Assembly: GCA_018340375.1 (NCBI GenBank)
Contig: JAFFJZ010000026.1
Span: 2,046,001 to 2,110,000 of the forward strand
Direction of reading: 5' to 3'
DNA: 64,000 nt
Origin: Gonatopus flavifemur
Taxonomy: Eukaryota > Arthropoda > Insecta > Hymenoptera > Dryinidae
Shown here: positions 45,709 to 57,300 of the stretch, piece after piece
Layout: the number at the start of each line of letters is the position of its first letter
Numbering within the stretch: the first letter of the stretch is position 1
Made by a program: the position numbers and the translations under genes
The notes under the pieces: model-generated
Told to the model about the DNA's origin: nothing
What the model saw: the letters and a program-made list of their open reading frames with translations, nothing else
Database searches by the model: none

Positions 45709-48506
45709 TCATTCCAAAAAGGAAGGCAGATCAATATCACCGTTGAGTAGTCTGAAGAAAAAGAAAGCGTCACAGCGTTTTCTCCTATTGTCAAGCGTGT
45801 GTAGATTGGCGCACCTTAAAGCAACATAATAGTCATGGTTACGGTCAGTGGCGGGGTGAGAGCTTGTCTGTCTTTCTTCAACTGACACGAAACAAAGGAT
45901 AAGAGGCGGGAAAATCCCGCCTCTTATCCTTGTTTTCACGCGAATTGACAGAGGATAGAAATGTTCTCACCACGCTACTGGTTACGGTAGTCCATCAGAT
46001 ACCCATTCCGGTACATGAAGTGACGCAGGAAGCGGCGTTGTACGCCCTCAATACATTGAATATCACAATTAAAGTGGGGGCACCAAACTACCGAACCGTA
46101 CTCAATCATAGGTCTAACTAAAGAAGAATACAAAGATTTAAGAGTATACACATTATTAAAGCCGATAGAGCATCGCAGTATAAAGCCAAGCATAGTATTT
46201 GCCTCATGGACTATTGCAAGATAATGTTACTCAAAACTGAGCTTACTTTCAAAAATCACCCCCAAATCATCAACAGTATCGGACAGACGCAGGACGACAT
46301 CTCCAACCTCATAATCAAAATAGTGTCTAGTTCTACGCTTTGTGGAAGATAAAAATTGGCATTTATTCCCATTCATAATCATAAAATTAGAATTACACCA
46401 ATCTAAAACGTTATCAATATCGGACTGCAGATGAACCGCGTCTATAACACAGGGGATAGGCAAAAATCATTTAACATCATCGGCATACCACAACGTTTCA
46501 GCAAACCTAATGAACGTTGAGAGGTCGTTGATAAATAAAACGAATAACACAGGTCCAAGATGAGAACCCTGCGGGACACTTGATGTAACATCAAAATAAT
46601 CGGAACAAAACCCCTTAACTTCTACAAACTGAGAACGATGGCTTAAAAGACTAGCCACCCATCTCAATAGATCACCACAACCACCCACTTTGTTTAACTT
46701 ACTCAGAAGGATATCATGGCTTACCCTGTCAAAGGCCTTGCTAAGATCCAGATAGATCGCGACAACCTGCATCCCACCATCAATACAAGAGAACACGAAC
46801 TGGGTGAAAAGGCACGAGTTCGTAACAGTGGATCTACCAGTGAATAACTCATGCTGACGCGGATTCAAAATAGATCTCACTGCATCATAGAGCTTAGTGG
46901 TAACAAGACCATCAATGATCTTAGCAAGAACGTTCTGGATAGAAATGGGCCTATAATTTTCAACATCAGCCTTACTTCCGTCCTTGAAGACTGGTGTTAC
47001 AGAGCAAACCTTCCAGGCAGAGGGAAAGATCCCACATGAAATCGAAAGGTTGAAGATGAGAGTTTAGAGAGTAGATAGAATAAAAGCACACTCTTTGAAA
47101 ATACAAGGAGGGATCCCATCTGGTCCCGCACTTTTACTCAGGTTTAAATTCCAAAGCTTCGCAGAAATCTCATGGGGTTGGAAAGTAATAGAATCAATTA
47201 GATTCTCCGAAAACCCATCAGGCAGGTCATAAGAGGCCCTTGTATCAGCATAAGTGGAGGCAAAATATTGAGCAAAGGCATTAGCAATATCATGACCATC
47301 AGAGACAGAAACGTCGTCAGAAGTCATAATTGAGGGTAATTCATTGGTATAACGGGTGGAATTGACAAAGTTTCAAAAGGCTTTAACATTGAAGCTAATA
47401 CTGTCTTCAACTCCTCTCATATGGCCCGCGTAACAGCGCTCCCATAAGGATTTACATTCAGCTCTCAGGTTTTGAAAAATAGAATATGCCTCTTGAGACG
47501 GAGAAACCTTGAACAAGCTATGAGCCCGCTTTCAATCCTTGATCTTTTTAATTAAATCATAGGAAAACCACAAAGGGAATTCACTCTTGCGAAAATGCCT
47601 AGTTGGCACGAACCTGTCAATGGCGCTATGAAGTATATTGTAGGAAATAGAAACTGTTTCATTACAGAACAATCTGCGAACAAAGAGACCCAATCAAAGG
47701 AGCCTGAAAAATTATTAATGCTAGTAAATTCTGAGCTTTTGAAGTCTTCATAGGAGCCATACTGGGGATCAAGATATCTCTCTCCAAGGCGAAGAGGAAT
47801 AGAGCAGAGCAAGGGAGGATGATGAGCATCAACAGTCACCAGAGAATCAAAAGCCCTAGACACGGAGATATCATCAAAAGCAGAGAATAATAAATCTAAG
47901 GGACAATAACTCGAGTTTACAATATAATTCATCTGCCTAAGACCATGCCCACAATATGCACTACAAATAGCAGATGCAGCAGAGTACTCCTGGTTGCTCG
48001 CACCATCACCTCGCAGAAATAATGAGCTCTCTTCAGGTGGCCATAAGATATGAGGAAGATTGAAGTTACCAACGATGTGAACCGGTACATCCATGAAATC
48101 TTGCATCATTTCGTCCAGACAAGAAACATGATTATCATCAAGATCACAGCCGGATGACGGAGGAAAGTACACAATGCAAAAAATGAGTTTTCCAAAAGGC
48201 CCTCCGACCAACACAAAAAAGTTGCTCCACAATAGATGATGTAGGCACAAGTTGAAGACTCCGCAGCTTATTGAAGACTGCAGTAAGAACACCACCACCT
48301 CTGGTGAAGGCACTAGTGTTTGCAGACCGATCACATCTGTAGGTGGTATAACCCAGAAGCCTGAGCTCCGATGAAGAAATGGACTCAGTCAACCACGTTT
48401 CACTAAAAACAATAACATCATAGTTGGAAGTACTAGATGCGACGGCCTGGTACAATGCAACTAACTTAGTTCGCAAGCCTCTTACGTTCTGGTGATATAG
48501 CTTCAA
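45709..48506 (-). pseudogene. LINE ORF2: endonuclease and reverse transcriptase, several frameshifts
   Basis: Starts MKLYHQNVRGLRTKLVALYQ, the typical N-terminus of an APE-type endonuclease, with FSETWL and YRCDRS. After a shift come VPVHIVGNFNLPHILWP (the catalytic GDFN is GNFN here), and later SKSAGPDGIPPCIF, AIYLDLSKAFDRVSHDIL, VPQGSHLGPVLFVLFINDL and WYADDVK. The last is the reverse-transcriptase active site (normally FADD or YADD). The C-terminal thumb continues at 46463-45709 in three fragments. At least six breaks. Confidence 0.85.
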
Positions 48507-48520
48507 ATCCCTCAGTTTTT

Positions 48521-49375
48521 TTATTTGTGATTGACATCCTTGGCTTCGACAATTGATGGGACACCATTTTTATATTTTATCTTCAAATCAGATTTACCAG
48601 CAGCAATTCGAGATAATAGCGCCTTCTTCGAATCTTTATAGAACTGCCTCTGTTTCAAAGTCTCATCCCTAGATATGATGAGGCTTTTGTCTATCAACTT
48701 GGATTTGTTCGCCAACACAACACTTGCGTCACCAGAACAGCCAAAAATTAGCTTAGTAGGTCTGGGCTTATTCACATGAGCCCTATGCCCCACTTTCACA
48801 ACTTGAACAGGAACCGTATTGTCGAGCACAGGAGTGAGTCTCGTCTCAACTGCGTCGATGGAGTTGCAGTCATCTGGAAGGTAATAGACCATCAAATTAA
48901 GAGATCTTCTATCCCTTCCATCAATCTCCTTGATAACGTTGTATTATATATCCAGTGTACTCGAAGACCCTCCTGGAGCCATAGAGATCTTCTGCTCAAT
49001 ACAACCAACCCTTACGTCCAACTCTTTGACATGTGATTCCAAAGCCACAACTTGATCGCCAAGATTCTTCACCGCTACGGCAATATTATCAATCTTGTCA
49101 GTTAGAGTAGAGCACATGGCCTTGACTTCGAAGATATCAAATCTCAGCGATGTAATTTCCTTACGAATATCAACCAAGTCATCTTTAGATAAGGCCTGGG
49201 AGGACGAATTAGAAGCTGGAGACTGAGATGTACAACACTTGTAGGTGCGCTCTCCGATTTTAACACTGTTCCTACATTTAGGGTGATATGACGTACCACA
49301 CTTACAATTCACAGTATCAAGCACAACATTTTCGTGACAATAGCCACATCCAGTAGGCAAACCCACGTCATTCAT
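48521..49375 (-). pseudogene. LINE ORF1: PHD-like zinc finger, coiled coil, RRM-like tail
   Basis: The 5' part (49375-48944) reads CGYCHENVVLDTVNCKCGTS then YHPKCRNSV and YKCC, a PHD-type Cys/His array, followed by a heptad-rich coil (KVMCSTLTDKIDNIAV-like). After a break, 48895-48521 reads VYYLPDDCNSIDAVETRLTP and HVNKPRPTKLIFGCSGDASV, the nucleic-acid-binding half. This ORF1 type is usual in CR1 and related LINEs. Confidence 0.75.
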
Positions 49376-49590
49376 TCATAGGTTCTAGAGGTTAGAAAAA
49401 CAAAAAATGCTCGCAACAGATTAGAACTATTCCAAAGCATGAAAAATATAAGCGCAAGAGGAGGAGAGCAACTCAATAAACAATATAAACCCAGAGACAG
49501 TAAAGAATCGAAAGGGAGTTGAGGAGTATACATGGAATTAAACACTGCGAAAAAACGCACGAGTGCAACTTGTTTGCGCAAGCGCAATAT

Positions 49591-50749
49591 CCCAACTAAC
49601 ATTTCAATTCTTGAAGATATCTAAAAGAATACTTAATTGAGAGATCTTCAAGAACTTTCTTGAAGAGTTCTTAAAGATATCTGTTAGAAGTGTTGGAAAG
49701 ACATCTTGTAAAAGATTTCTGAAAGATGTCTTGATTCAGAGATCTTCTAGAACGTTATTGAAGAGTTCTTGAAGATATCTTTTAGAAGTCTTGAGGAGAT
49801 TTCTGAAAGATGTCTTGATTAAGACACGTTTAGGAAGATAAATTTTTCAGCAGCTTTGAGGTTATATGAGCACATGATCATGAATAACACAGAATAAAAC
49901 TTTGAATGTACCTGTTATTACCATCGTATTGCAAAAGAGGTGATTCCATCCATGAATTAAAAGCTTGAACCAATCGTTGAGATATCAAGAAATTTGAAAG
50001 TTTGTAAAAAGTAGGATTTTGTCGCCTTATGACGTGCACAATAAAATTACCGAATATCCACTTCACAACAATTCGTCAGAAATACTTTAGAAAGAATCTG
50101 CGGTATTCGCGAAATATTAACGACCACTAGAACACAGAATTGATTTCTAAATATGTTTCACTAAATTTATTCATCTTAAGTACATTCAACTCTTTTGATA
50201 TTTATTCATGTGATAACAGTTTCTTCAAAAGATCATTTTCACTTTGAAACTGGACACCGCTGACATATTTCATTATGTCATATCGACAATTATGGGCGTC
50301 TCTACCATGTTGTACGTATAGCTCAAGTGACTGAGGCGTAAATATATCGTCAACTGAATGGGTTCGATGCCCGTAACAACAAGGGTCGAAATCAGGTAAA
50401 CTTTATCGGAACGCGAGAGCAGTTGAAGAAACAGGAGGGAAAGGAAATAGAAAAGGTTAAGAATTTTTTTTGTGAACAAATTCAAGATTCTTCCAAGACG
50501 TTCTTATGCATTCTCCGAGACATCTTCAAGAACTCTTCAAGACATCTTTAAGAACTCTTCAAGACATCTTTGAGAACTCTTCAAGACATCTTTAGGAACT
50601 CTTCAAGATATCTTTTCGAATTCTATACGTGTTTCATAAGACATCTTTGAGGATTCGTTTCGGTATCTTTTAGAACGTTTTTTAAGACTTCTTACAAACG
50701 CATTGAGACTTCTTGAAGATATCTTTAAGATGTCTGAATGTTAGTTGGG
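49591..50749 (-). mobile_element. foldback element, CCCAACTAACATT ends, copy 2
   Basis: Inverted copy of 976-2100. The core is almost identical, including the tRNA-like segment. The arm at 50480-50740 has extra AAGACATCTTTAAGAACTCT units compared with copy 1. It lies exactly between the LINE 5' end and the resumed foldback satellite, so it is the youngest insertion at this spot. Confidence 0.87.
50308..50381 (+). other. tRNA-like segment, second copy
   Basis: Same segment as 1301-1373, here on the plus strand. The T-arm reads ATGGGTTCGATGCCCGT: one loop base changed, stem kept. Conservation in two widely separated copies shows it belongs to the element. Confidence 0.5.
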
Positions 50750-51748
50750 ATGACATCATGTGAAAATGATTATACATGGATTTTGGATCGATGAGAACGA
50801 TTTGAATGGGGAGAGTAGCGGAAAAGTAGCGGATTAGTTGTTGGTGGCATTTTCACGTTTTTTTCCACATTCTAACAGTTCTTTGGGTGATCTATTCTGT
50901 GAGAGGTATCTGGAATATATTAGATCATGTGAAAATGATTGCACATGGATTTCGAGTGAATCAGAACGATTTAAATGGGGAAAGGAGTGGATTAGTTGTT
51001 GGTGGCATTCTCACGTTCATTTCAAATCCTCACTGTTCTGTAGGTGATCTATGGGGTATTTCTATACTGTGAGAGGTATCTGGAATATGTGAGATCATGT
51101 GGGAATAATTATGCATTGATTTCGGGTGAATCGGAACGATTTAATCGGGAACAGTAGTGAGAATGGGTCGGGGATGATCCAGCGATCGAGGATGAGTTGT
51201 TGGTGGCATTTGAATCGTTCTGATTCATCCGAAATCAATGTAAAATCATTTCCTCATGATCTAATATATCCCAGAGAGCTCTCACAGTATGGAGATCCCT
51301 CATAGATCACCCATAGAACAGTTAGAATGTGAAAAAACGTGAGAATGCCACAAACAACTGATCCACCACTTTTCCACTACTTTTCCATTACTTATAAGAT
51401 TTAAATCGTTCTGATTCATTCGAAATTTATGTATAATCATTGTAACATAATCTTACATATCACAGATAGCTCTCACAGTGAAGGAATACCCCATAGATCA
51501 CCTACGGAACAGTTAGAATGTGGAGAAAACGTTGGAGTCCACCAACAACTAATCCACTACTCCTCCACTACTTTCCCACCACTTTTCCCATTTAAATCGT
51601 CCTGATTCATCCGACATCCATGTATAATTATTTTTACATGATCTTACACATCCCAGATACCTCTCACAGTATAGAAATACCCCATATATCACCCACAGAA
51701 CAGTTCGAATGTGAAACAAACGTGAGCATGCCACCAACAACTAATCCA
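50750..51748. repeat. foldback arm repeats, centre of the palindrome
   Basis: Units in plus orientation to about 51190, then the same units inverted from about 51215 (CCACAAACAACTGATCCACC, CCACCAACAACTAATCCACT). The switch marks the middle of the foldback. Confidence 0.75.
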
Positions 51749-53689
51749 GGAGCATGGTGACTAGAGCAAATTCAAAATCGGCAAAAATCCAACCGCATGA
51801 TTCCCCACTCCCAACGGCAAAAAGAAATCATTCGCTCTTTTAAATAAGAGCGATCCTGATGGAAAGCCAGAGTATACTTTCGGGATCTTTCGGGGACACG
51901 CCTTGCAAAAGCAGGCTCGATAACACGCGGATTTACCAAGTTAAACGAAACAAAGTTCTCGTTTGGTACCGTGATCGAACTTGCGCGAGTTCCACGTGCC
52001 GGTAACAAATTTTGACGGAATACCTATTCCGCCAAAACCGTTTGTACCGCTCTCACTCTCTTATTTAAATCTTCGCACTCGGACTTTCCGAGTTAATTTT
52101 CAAGTCAGAGTATTATCAAATTCAGTGCATCCAAATCGTATCCAAACTCCTGATCCAGTTGCCACCATCTACAAGATCTTGGTCGCTCACTTTGTATCCA
52201 GCTCGCAGCTAGATATTCAAAGGTCAGCTTGAACGGAAGTAAGGTTCGTAAATTATTCTCATATGTACACACACATACACATACACATACTTTCTCCCAT
52301 CAGAAACTATCTCGATGTCACTGTTAAAAATCTTGTAATTTGAAAGTCATTGTATCTGTTATTCCCTTCTATTCGAATCGTTTTATTGTAATATCTTTCA
52401 TTTGTTTTCTCTCTCTTTCTCTCTCCAAGAGAAATAAATATCAATGCGAATAACCCTCGCAGTAAAAATTAAAGGTCAATCTATTAGTTCATTTCTTTTC
52501 CCTTTCATCATTGAAACGAAATCATTGAACATATCTACGGGTGCCGCCTTGGAATTTGTAGTTCCTCGGCAAGCTTAGAACGTGAGCAGACCCACACATT
52601 CGATTCGGTCTAACCGCTCGGGCCGTTCCGAACAGTAAATAATTTGTGACGAAGTGATATGAACTACACTTGCCATTTGTCACTTCGTAACACACACTTA
52701 ATGAACATAACGTAAATTTGATCGCATTTGAAACTTTGATAATTTCTGAGAATAATGGAATGTCAATAAATTCTATAACATGAGACTTGAAAAAGTATAA
52801 TGAAAATGAGATGGAATGAATTCCATGAGTAAATAAGATGTTCGGAATGTTCTTAGAATAATAAGCTTGAGTCCATATATACATATCTAATCAATTTTCA
52901 TAATTAAATTTCGAAATTCATCGAAAATTCCTCAATGTTTGGAACTCGCTATTCTAATTCAATAATATATTTCAGGTGTAACAATTTCATTCACACTCAT
53001 ATTTTGAAGACTATAATAATAATAATGATAATAATAATAATAATAATCATCATCATCATCAACATAATGATAATGATAATAATGATAATAATATTAATAA
53101 TCATAATGATAATGATAATAATTTGTTTGTAAATTTTATTCAGGAAATGCCAGCAACGAGATACTAGCTAAATCTAATTCTAAGAATTATAAAAAATAAT
53201 GCAATATAATTGAATCATCGGGATGTACAAATTGTAAACGTATATTACCTTGCTAGGAATCTTCCATAGAGAATAATAAATTTCCCTGATTGTTGTATGA
53301 AATTAACGATCCAAAAATCACGTCACAAAAGGGAGACAAAATTGATCGTTTTCATTTTAAGCAAGGAAATTTTACAAATTTACAATTGTACATCTCGAGA
53401 GTTTGATTATATATCATTATTTTCTAATAATTTTTCAAATCAGAGTTAGCAGGTATCTCGCTGCTGGTGTTTGCTGAATAGAGTTCACAAAATTCCATAA
53501 CCAGGTCAAAATAAGGGTGAAGGAAAAATAGAACTATATCAGGTTTTACAATTCGACCCGACAGAATGCGTATTCGTTGCGTATCACGGATCAAAACAGA
53601 TTCCCATTAATCCTCATCTCATACTGTTCAAAAGGTTAAGATCAGTCTTCGAATAGTTCGAAATCAGGTTTCGATTTTCCGACTCGGGA
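51749..53689. mobile_element. 1.9-kb unknown insertion in the foldback arm
   Basis: The arm repeat is broken after CTAATCCA and resumes at CTACTTTTCCAC near 53690. The inserted sequence starts GC-richer and has a core-promoter-like stretch (CTCTTATTTAAATCTTCGCA near 52058). An AATAAA lies near 52434. An ATA/ATC microsatellite follows at 53012-53130. It could be a solo LTR or a composite. No protein is encoded and no clean terminal repeat was seen. Confidence 0.45.
53012..53130. repeat. AAT/ATG/ATC microsatellite
   Basis: About 120 bp of ATAATA, ATCATC and ATGATA trinucleotides. An apparent isoleucine-rich frame across it is an artefact of the repeat. Confidence 0.9.
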
Positions 53690-54081
53690 CTACTTTTCCA
53701 CTACTTTTTCACTACTCCTTTTAGCTTGTGTGTCAAGATGATGGAGGTGCGGCCAATGTTCTTCTCAGTTCTCTTTCCTCCTTTCTTCTCACGTATGACC
53801 ACGCGTCCCTTCACTAGACGCCGATACGCGTGCAGCATTGATTTTCGTCATGAATCGTCTTTCTTAAAAATCGCTCAATCAACATCTTAATTACTGAATA
53901 TCATTCTGATTATATGTCCAATGTATAGATTAGAGTCTCTAGTTTCTGTTTCATTTTTTATCCAGTCTCCTACGTACTTCTTTCCCCAAGAAAATCGCAT
54001 TTTCCTTCACTACTTTTCCACTACTTTTTTTTTGCACAATTGGAACTACTACTCCACTACTCTCCTACCACTTTTCGTTCC

Positions 54082-54439
54082 ACCAGGTACGAAGTGGTGT
54101 TTGATAACATTATCATACCTGGTAATAGTAGTGAGATTCTTATACTGTTCTTTTCTCAAATCAACAGCAATGTCATATAACCTTCTGGCTTTAGGACTTA
54201 GATTTGGTGCTCTCCTATCTCCACCCAAAAGGAATCTTGCTGTCTTTTTGTTTGGAGATACATGTTTCTCCTCCATTGAATCACTAATGTGATTAGTTTC
54301 TGTATTTGAATCAGATGAACTGTTTCCTAGGTTTCTTTCCGACATATGTACATTCATCTCACGGGATTTTCCATATTGTCTTATTTGATTCATTCCGTCC
54401 AAAGTGATATTTCTATTAATGTCCAAATAAGATTCCTAA
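54082..54439 (-). pseudogene. P-like transposase coil exon, 5' piece
   Basis: Begins after the acceptor GTTCTTAG (ESYLDINRNITLDGMNQI). Continues through a Ser/Asn-rich linker and APNLSPKARRLYDIAVDL to RYDNVIKHHFVPG, where the foldback starts. The basic helical stretch fits the dimerisation coil of P transposases. It is open throughout. Confidence 0.7.
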
Positions 54440-54534
54440 GAACAGAATAGACCGCGATTGTGAACAACTAAATCCTTCCTCCTTCTTTCAAATGTTCATT
54501 TATTTGTGGAATATACAGATTGTTCTTCATCGTT

Positions 54535-54669
54535 AGGCCGGAGACTCACGCCAGCGACTGTCGCGCGCGACATCATGAGGAGAAAGAAGAGGGGAGATGT
54601 TTCCAACTCGGATTTCTCTTTCCTCCTGATGATGCCGCGCGCGACAGTCGCTAGCATGAGTACCTAGGG
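54535..54669. mobile_element. GC-rich hairpin MITE in a P-like transposase intron
   Basis: The arms share GCGACTGTCGCGCGCGACAT and its inverse, then CATCAGGAGGAAAGA-like sequence, about 55 bp each. Strikingly GC-rich in an AT-rich setting. Confidence 0.75.
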
Positions 54670-54811
54670 TTACAATATAAAAATGTCGGTCGGAGTTATT
54701 ATTCCGTAAAACATCTTACAATGTTATGCACTCAATATACGTTGAATTCATCCAAATTTTATGTATACTCTGATAATGTTCTTCAAACAAATAATGATAT
54801 GAGGAACTCAC

Positions 54812-54924
54812 CACGTAATCAGTTGTGTGAATTTCTGCATCAATCTCAGTCTCGATGTCCTTTCCTTGAACACACACTTGCGCATCATTATTTGTGCACG
54901 TTGGAATTAAATTCTATTCGTTCA
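54812..54924 (-). pseudogene. P-like transposase short linker exon
   Basis: Reads CTNNDAQVCVQGKDIETEID then AEIHTTDYV to the donor GTG|GTGAGT. The 5' boundary depends on the acceptor GAACGAATAG. Confidence 0.5.
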
Positions 54925-55111
54925 TAGTTGCATCACTTTCTTCTGTTTCTTTGTAAAATAAAATAAATTTCGTATGAATCAATGTTCCGTCCTATTTGGA
55001 AGAATCCTATCAATAAATAGCAGATTTTTCACGATCTTTATAAATGATTTTATAATTACTATTGTTAAACTTGAAATGGATTTCTCTGAAAGCATTGCGA
55101 ATACCATTATA

Positions 55112-55360
55112 CACACAGAGAAAAGCTACCTACAAAATTATTACATTTCACAGTGATGTACGGACACATAACATTGTGAGGTTATGTATTGTGGTTTGTC
55201 ATCAAATTTACTATACTTCCTATCACTTAATAACATAGTTCTGTTATTCTCTACTCCAAAGTATAGTTATTTTAACAACACAACATAATACTTGACCTCA
55301 TAATATGATTTTTTTCCCATTTTGAAGTATAATAAATTTTTATATAACTTTTCTCTCCTT
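55112..55360. mobile_element. possible AT-rich MITE, CACAGAGAAAAG ends
   Basis: CACAGAGAAAAGCTA near 55115 is roughly inverse to TAACTTTTCTCTC near 55345. The rest is AT-rich. Weak support. Confidence 0.35.
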
Positions 55361-55381
55361 TTATTTCAGTGGATCATTTAC

Positions 55382-56145
55382 CTTCTCATCAAATATGCTG
55401 ATACTATTTGAATTATAATTTGGGTTGACTGAAACAAAATTATAAAGTTGCAATGGTTGTCGTTGAGGACTTGATAATTGAAGGTCACTTCCTTGATTCA
55501 CAAGAGAGTTTTGATTCACCCACAATTCACTATTATCCTATGGATCACATGAATTATTCCAATTATTTTCATGTTCGAAATGAAATATTGGCACGTCCCC
55601 AACAGCAAAACGTGTCTCTGGAACGTTTACTGAATATTCAGAAAACCTCTCATACGTTTTGTAAACTTCTATAAACGTTCCAATGGCACATCGTGTTATC
55701 TAGGGTTATACAGACGAATGAATATGAAAACCTACCCGAGATGAATCATATCCCAAAATTTTTACTGGAGATGATGGCAAGAAGAACGGGATTTGATTTG
55801 ATGTATCTGAACCTTCTGTTCGTATGTACACGTTCTACGTTCTCACGCCTGTTCTACGTAATTCAATATTTCGTGGACCGTGTACTTGTTGTGTTAACCT
55901 AAGTGGCAGCACAGCATTCGGTTTGATTGAATTCAATTTGGATGAAAACAACATATCATCTTTGGTGGAATTAAGGTGGCAGACTCTATAATTTTTGGCT
56001 CGTAATTCTGCATACGACATATTCAATAAACTTAGATTTCCTATAGCTTCTAACCACAAGTGTCCTCGACCTGGGTCTTTAGGAAATCGATGGGACTTAT
56101 CCCTTCATTCGAATTGACACCCAGGTGCAACGCAATCTTTTTGTC
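55382..56145 (-). pseudogene. P-like transposase exon 1: THAP zinc finger and linker
   Basis: The minus strand starts MGQKDCVAPGCQFE, then a TGA, then RDKSHRFPKDPGRGHLWLEA, AELRAKNYRVCHL and LNSIKPNAVLPLRL. The two Cys at the start, the Trp, the late Cys, and the AVP-like motif (AVLP here) are the THAP pattern. The final His-Phe of the C2CH site appears deleted (VCHLNST). A Ser/Asn/Gln-rich linker with three more stops follows and ends at SISIFDEK and a GTAAAT donor. THAP domains bind element ends in this family. Confidence 0.75.
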
Positions 56146-56689
56146 CCATAATTTGTTTCCTGTGAATGAAGTAATTGATATTTGATTGCATACATTATTT
56201 TATACTATACGGAAAACAAATTGAAATACAATGTATATGCTTGCATATATGCATTGAAATATAAATACGAATGCGTACATAAATATACATACGTGAGTGT
56301 CAATATTTTTTAATTGATAAAACGGACACGTAGAGCAGTATGATCTTCATCGCAATTTCCTTGAAAAGCATTGAGAACTCAATAATGGTGAATGAAAAGC
56401 TTCTTTCGGAAGCTGGATACTAGAATTCGAGTTTTATATCAATTTGAACGTACGTTGATCGATTATGGAACAAAAATATATTCTCATCTGCGAAAAAATC
56501 GTTTAATTCACATGAGATGAGCAAATTGACTGTACTCACTTATGTATGGATCAATTTAATAAGTCCAGTTGTGAAATAATGAAGAACGCTTACGTTGGAT
56601 GAGGTTATTACAAACTTTTGGAGGTTATAACGCATCACGTGGGACTAACATCATCGCGAGGAAGAGGGTGTGGGGTTCACGGGATTCCC
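56146..56689. other. no feature recognised
   Basis: AT-rich upstream flank of the P-like transposase pseudogene. Nothing could be supported. Confidence 0.45.
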
Positions 56690-56800
56690 CAAACCCCCAC
56701 CATTTTTCAATTTAGCTCCACTAGTCTCGCGGGAGCTGGCGCTGAAAACCGTTCTCAGGAACTCCATATTGAGTTTATCCCCCCTGGCTCTAAACATTAT
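56690..56800. repeat. paralogous empty site of the 35553-36046 element
   Basis: CCACTAGTCTCGCGGGAGCT through TCCATATTGAGTTTATCCCC matches, inverted, the two sides of the element at 35553-36046 but without the insertion. The repeat family itself is not identified. Confidence 0.75.
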
Positions 56801-56953
56801 GCAATTCGAAGAATTGCATAACATTCATGGTTCACCAGATTGGAACCACCCTTCTGAATTCTGAGCATTGGGACTCAGATTCGAATTTGGCGGGCCCGGG
56901 AATCAACAAGTGATTAATTTGAATGGAATCGGGTGTGATTTTCAACCGGGTGT

Positions 56954-57300
56954 CAAACGGAATTTCTTGATTTTCATGTTTTCAGTCACCATATTGGATC
57001 CGCCATCTTGAATTCCGGATATCTGAGTCCACATCAGGATTCAGCGACCTCAAAAACCCCCACGCAGTGAGTTCCAAACGAAATTCTTTGATTTTTATGT
57101 TTTCGGTCGCTATATTGCATCCGTCATCTTGAATTTCGGAAATCTGAGTCCAGATTAGGATTCAGCGACCTCAAAAACCCCCAGGTAGTGAGTTTTAAAC
57201 GGGATTCCTTGGTTCCCATGTTTTCGGCCGCGATCTTGAATTTCCCAAATTTGACTACAGATTCGGTTTCAGCGACCCAGACAACCCCCTATGATCAATT
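56954..57300. repeat. ~122-bp tandem repeat, three diverged copies
   Basis: Units start with CAAACGGAATTTCTTGATTT-like words at 56954, 57076 and 57197. Each contains CGCCATCTTGAATT and GATTCAGCGACCTCAAAAAC. This kind of repeat is familiar from other arthropod genomes; the source element is not known to me. Confidence 0.75.

Larger units (their letters stand above)
45311..49585 (-). mobile_element. Jockey/CR1-group LINE, probably full length, decayed
   Basis: A non-LTR retrotransposon inserted in the foldback repeats. Its 3' tail (45311-45355) is a run of ATTTATTT/ATTC units. The 5' end lies just before the nested foldback at 49591. Two reading units follow each other on the minus strand, a zinc-finger/coiled-coil ORF1 and an endonuclease-reverse transcriptase ORF2, each broken. 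The satellite units on either side suggest AATA-like target repeats, but the second foldback obscures the 5' junction. Confidence 0.8.
44457..54081. mobile_element. 9.6-kb foldback element with 7-bp target duplication
   Basis: The left end GGAACGAGGAGAAG and right end inverse GGAACGAAAAGTGG begin terminal repeats of about 400 bp. These share TTCTAATTGTGCAAAAAAAG- and CACGCGTATCGGCGTCTAGT-type sequence. ACCAGGT flanks both ends (44450-44456, 54082-54088). Inside, a unit of about 195 bp (GTGGATTAGTTGTTGGTGGC, then TGATCTATGGGGTATTTC) is tandemly repeated; its orientation reverses near 51213. Later insertions are a LINE (45311-49585), another foldback (49591-50749) and 51749-53689; without them the element is about 2.3 kb. 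Long repeat-built arms and a 7-bp duplication recall Galileo-type members of the P superfamily, which is an inference. Confidence 0.83.
37308..56145 (-). pseudogene. P-element/THAP9-like transposase pseudogene, whole span
   Basis: Six or more collinear pieces, read 3' to 5' on the plus strand, give the complete order of a P-element transposase: THAP zinc finger (56145-55382), linker (54924-54812), coil exon (54439-54082 continued at 44456-44390), the GRRFTTDEK region and catalytic start (43930-43207), the DPPH/GTP-binding insertion region (41275-40947), and the LENFFG catalytic Glu plus C-terminus (38492-37308). P transposases move DNA with GTP as cofactor. Several stops, at least three frameshifts and a 9.6-kb foldback insertion in the coil exon make it non-functional. 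At least six MITE-like elements sit in its introns. Confidence 0.82.

Noticed and set aside
52935..53132. Isoleucine/methionine-rich membrane-like frame
   Set aside because: Produced by the ATA/ATC/ATG microsatellite.
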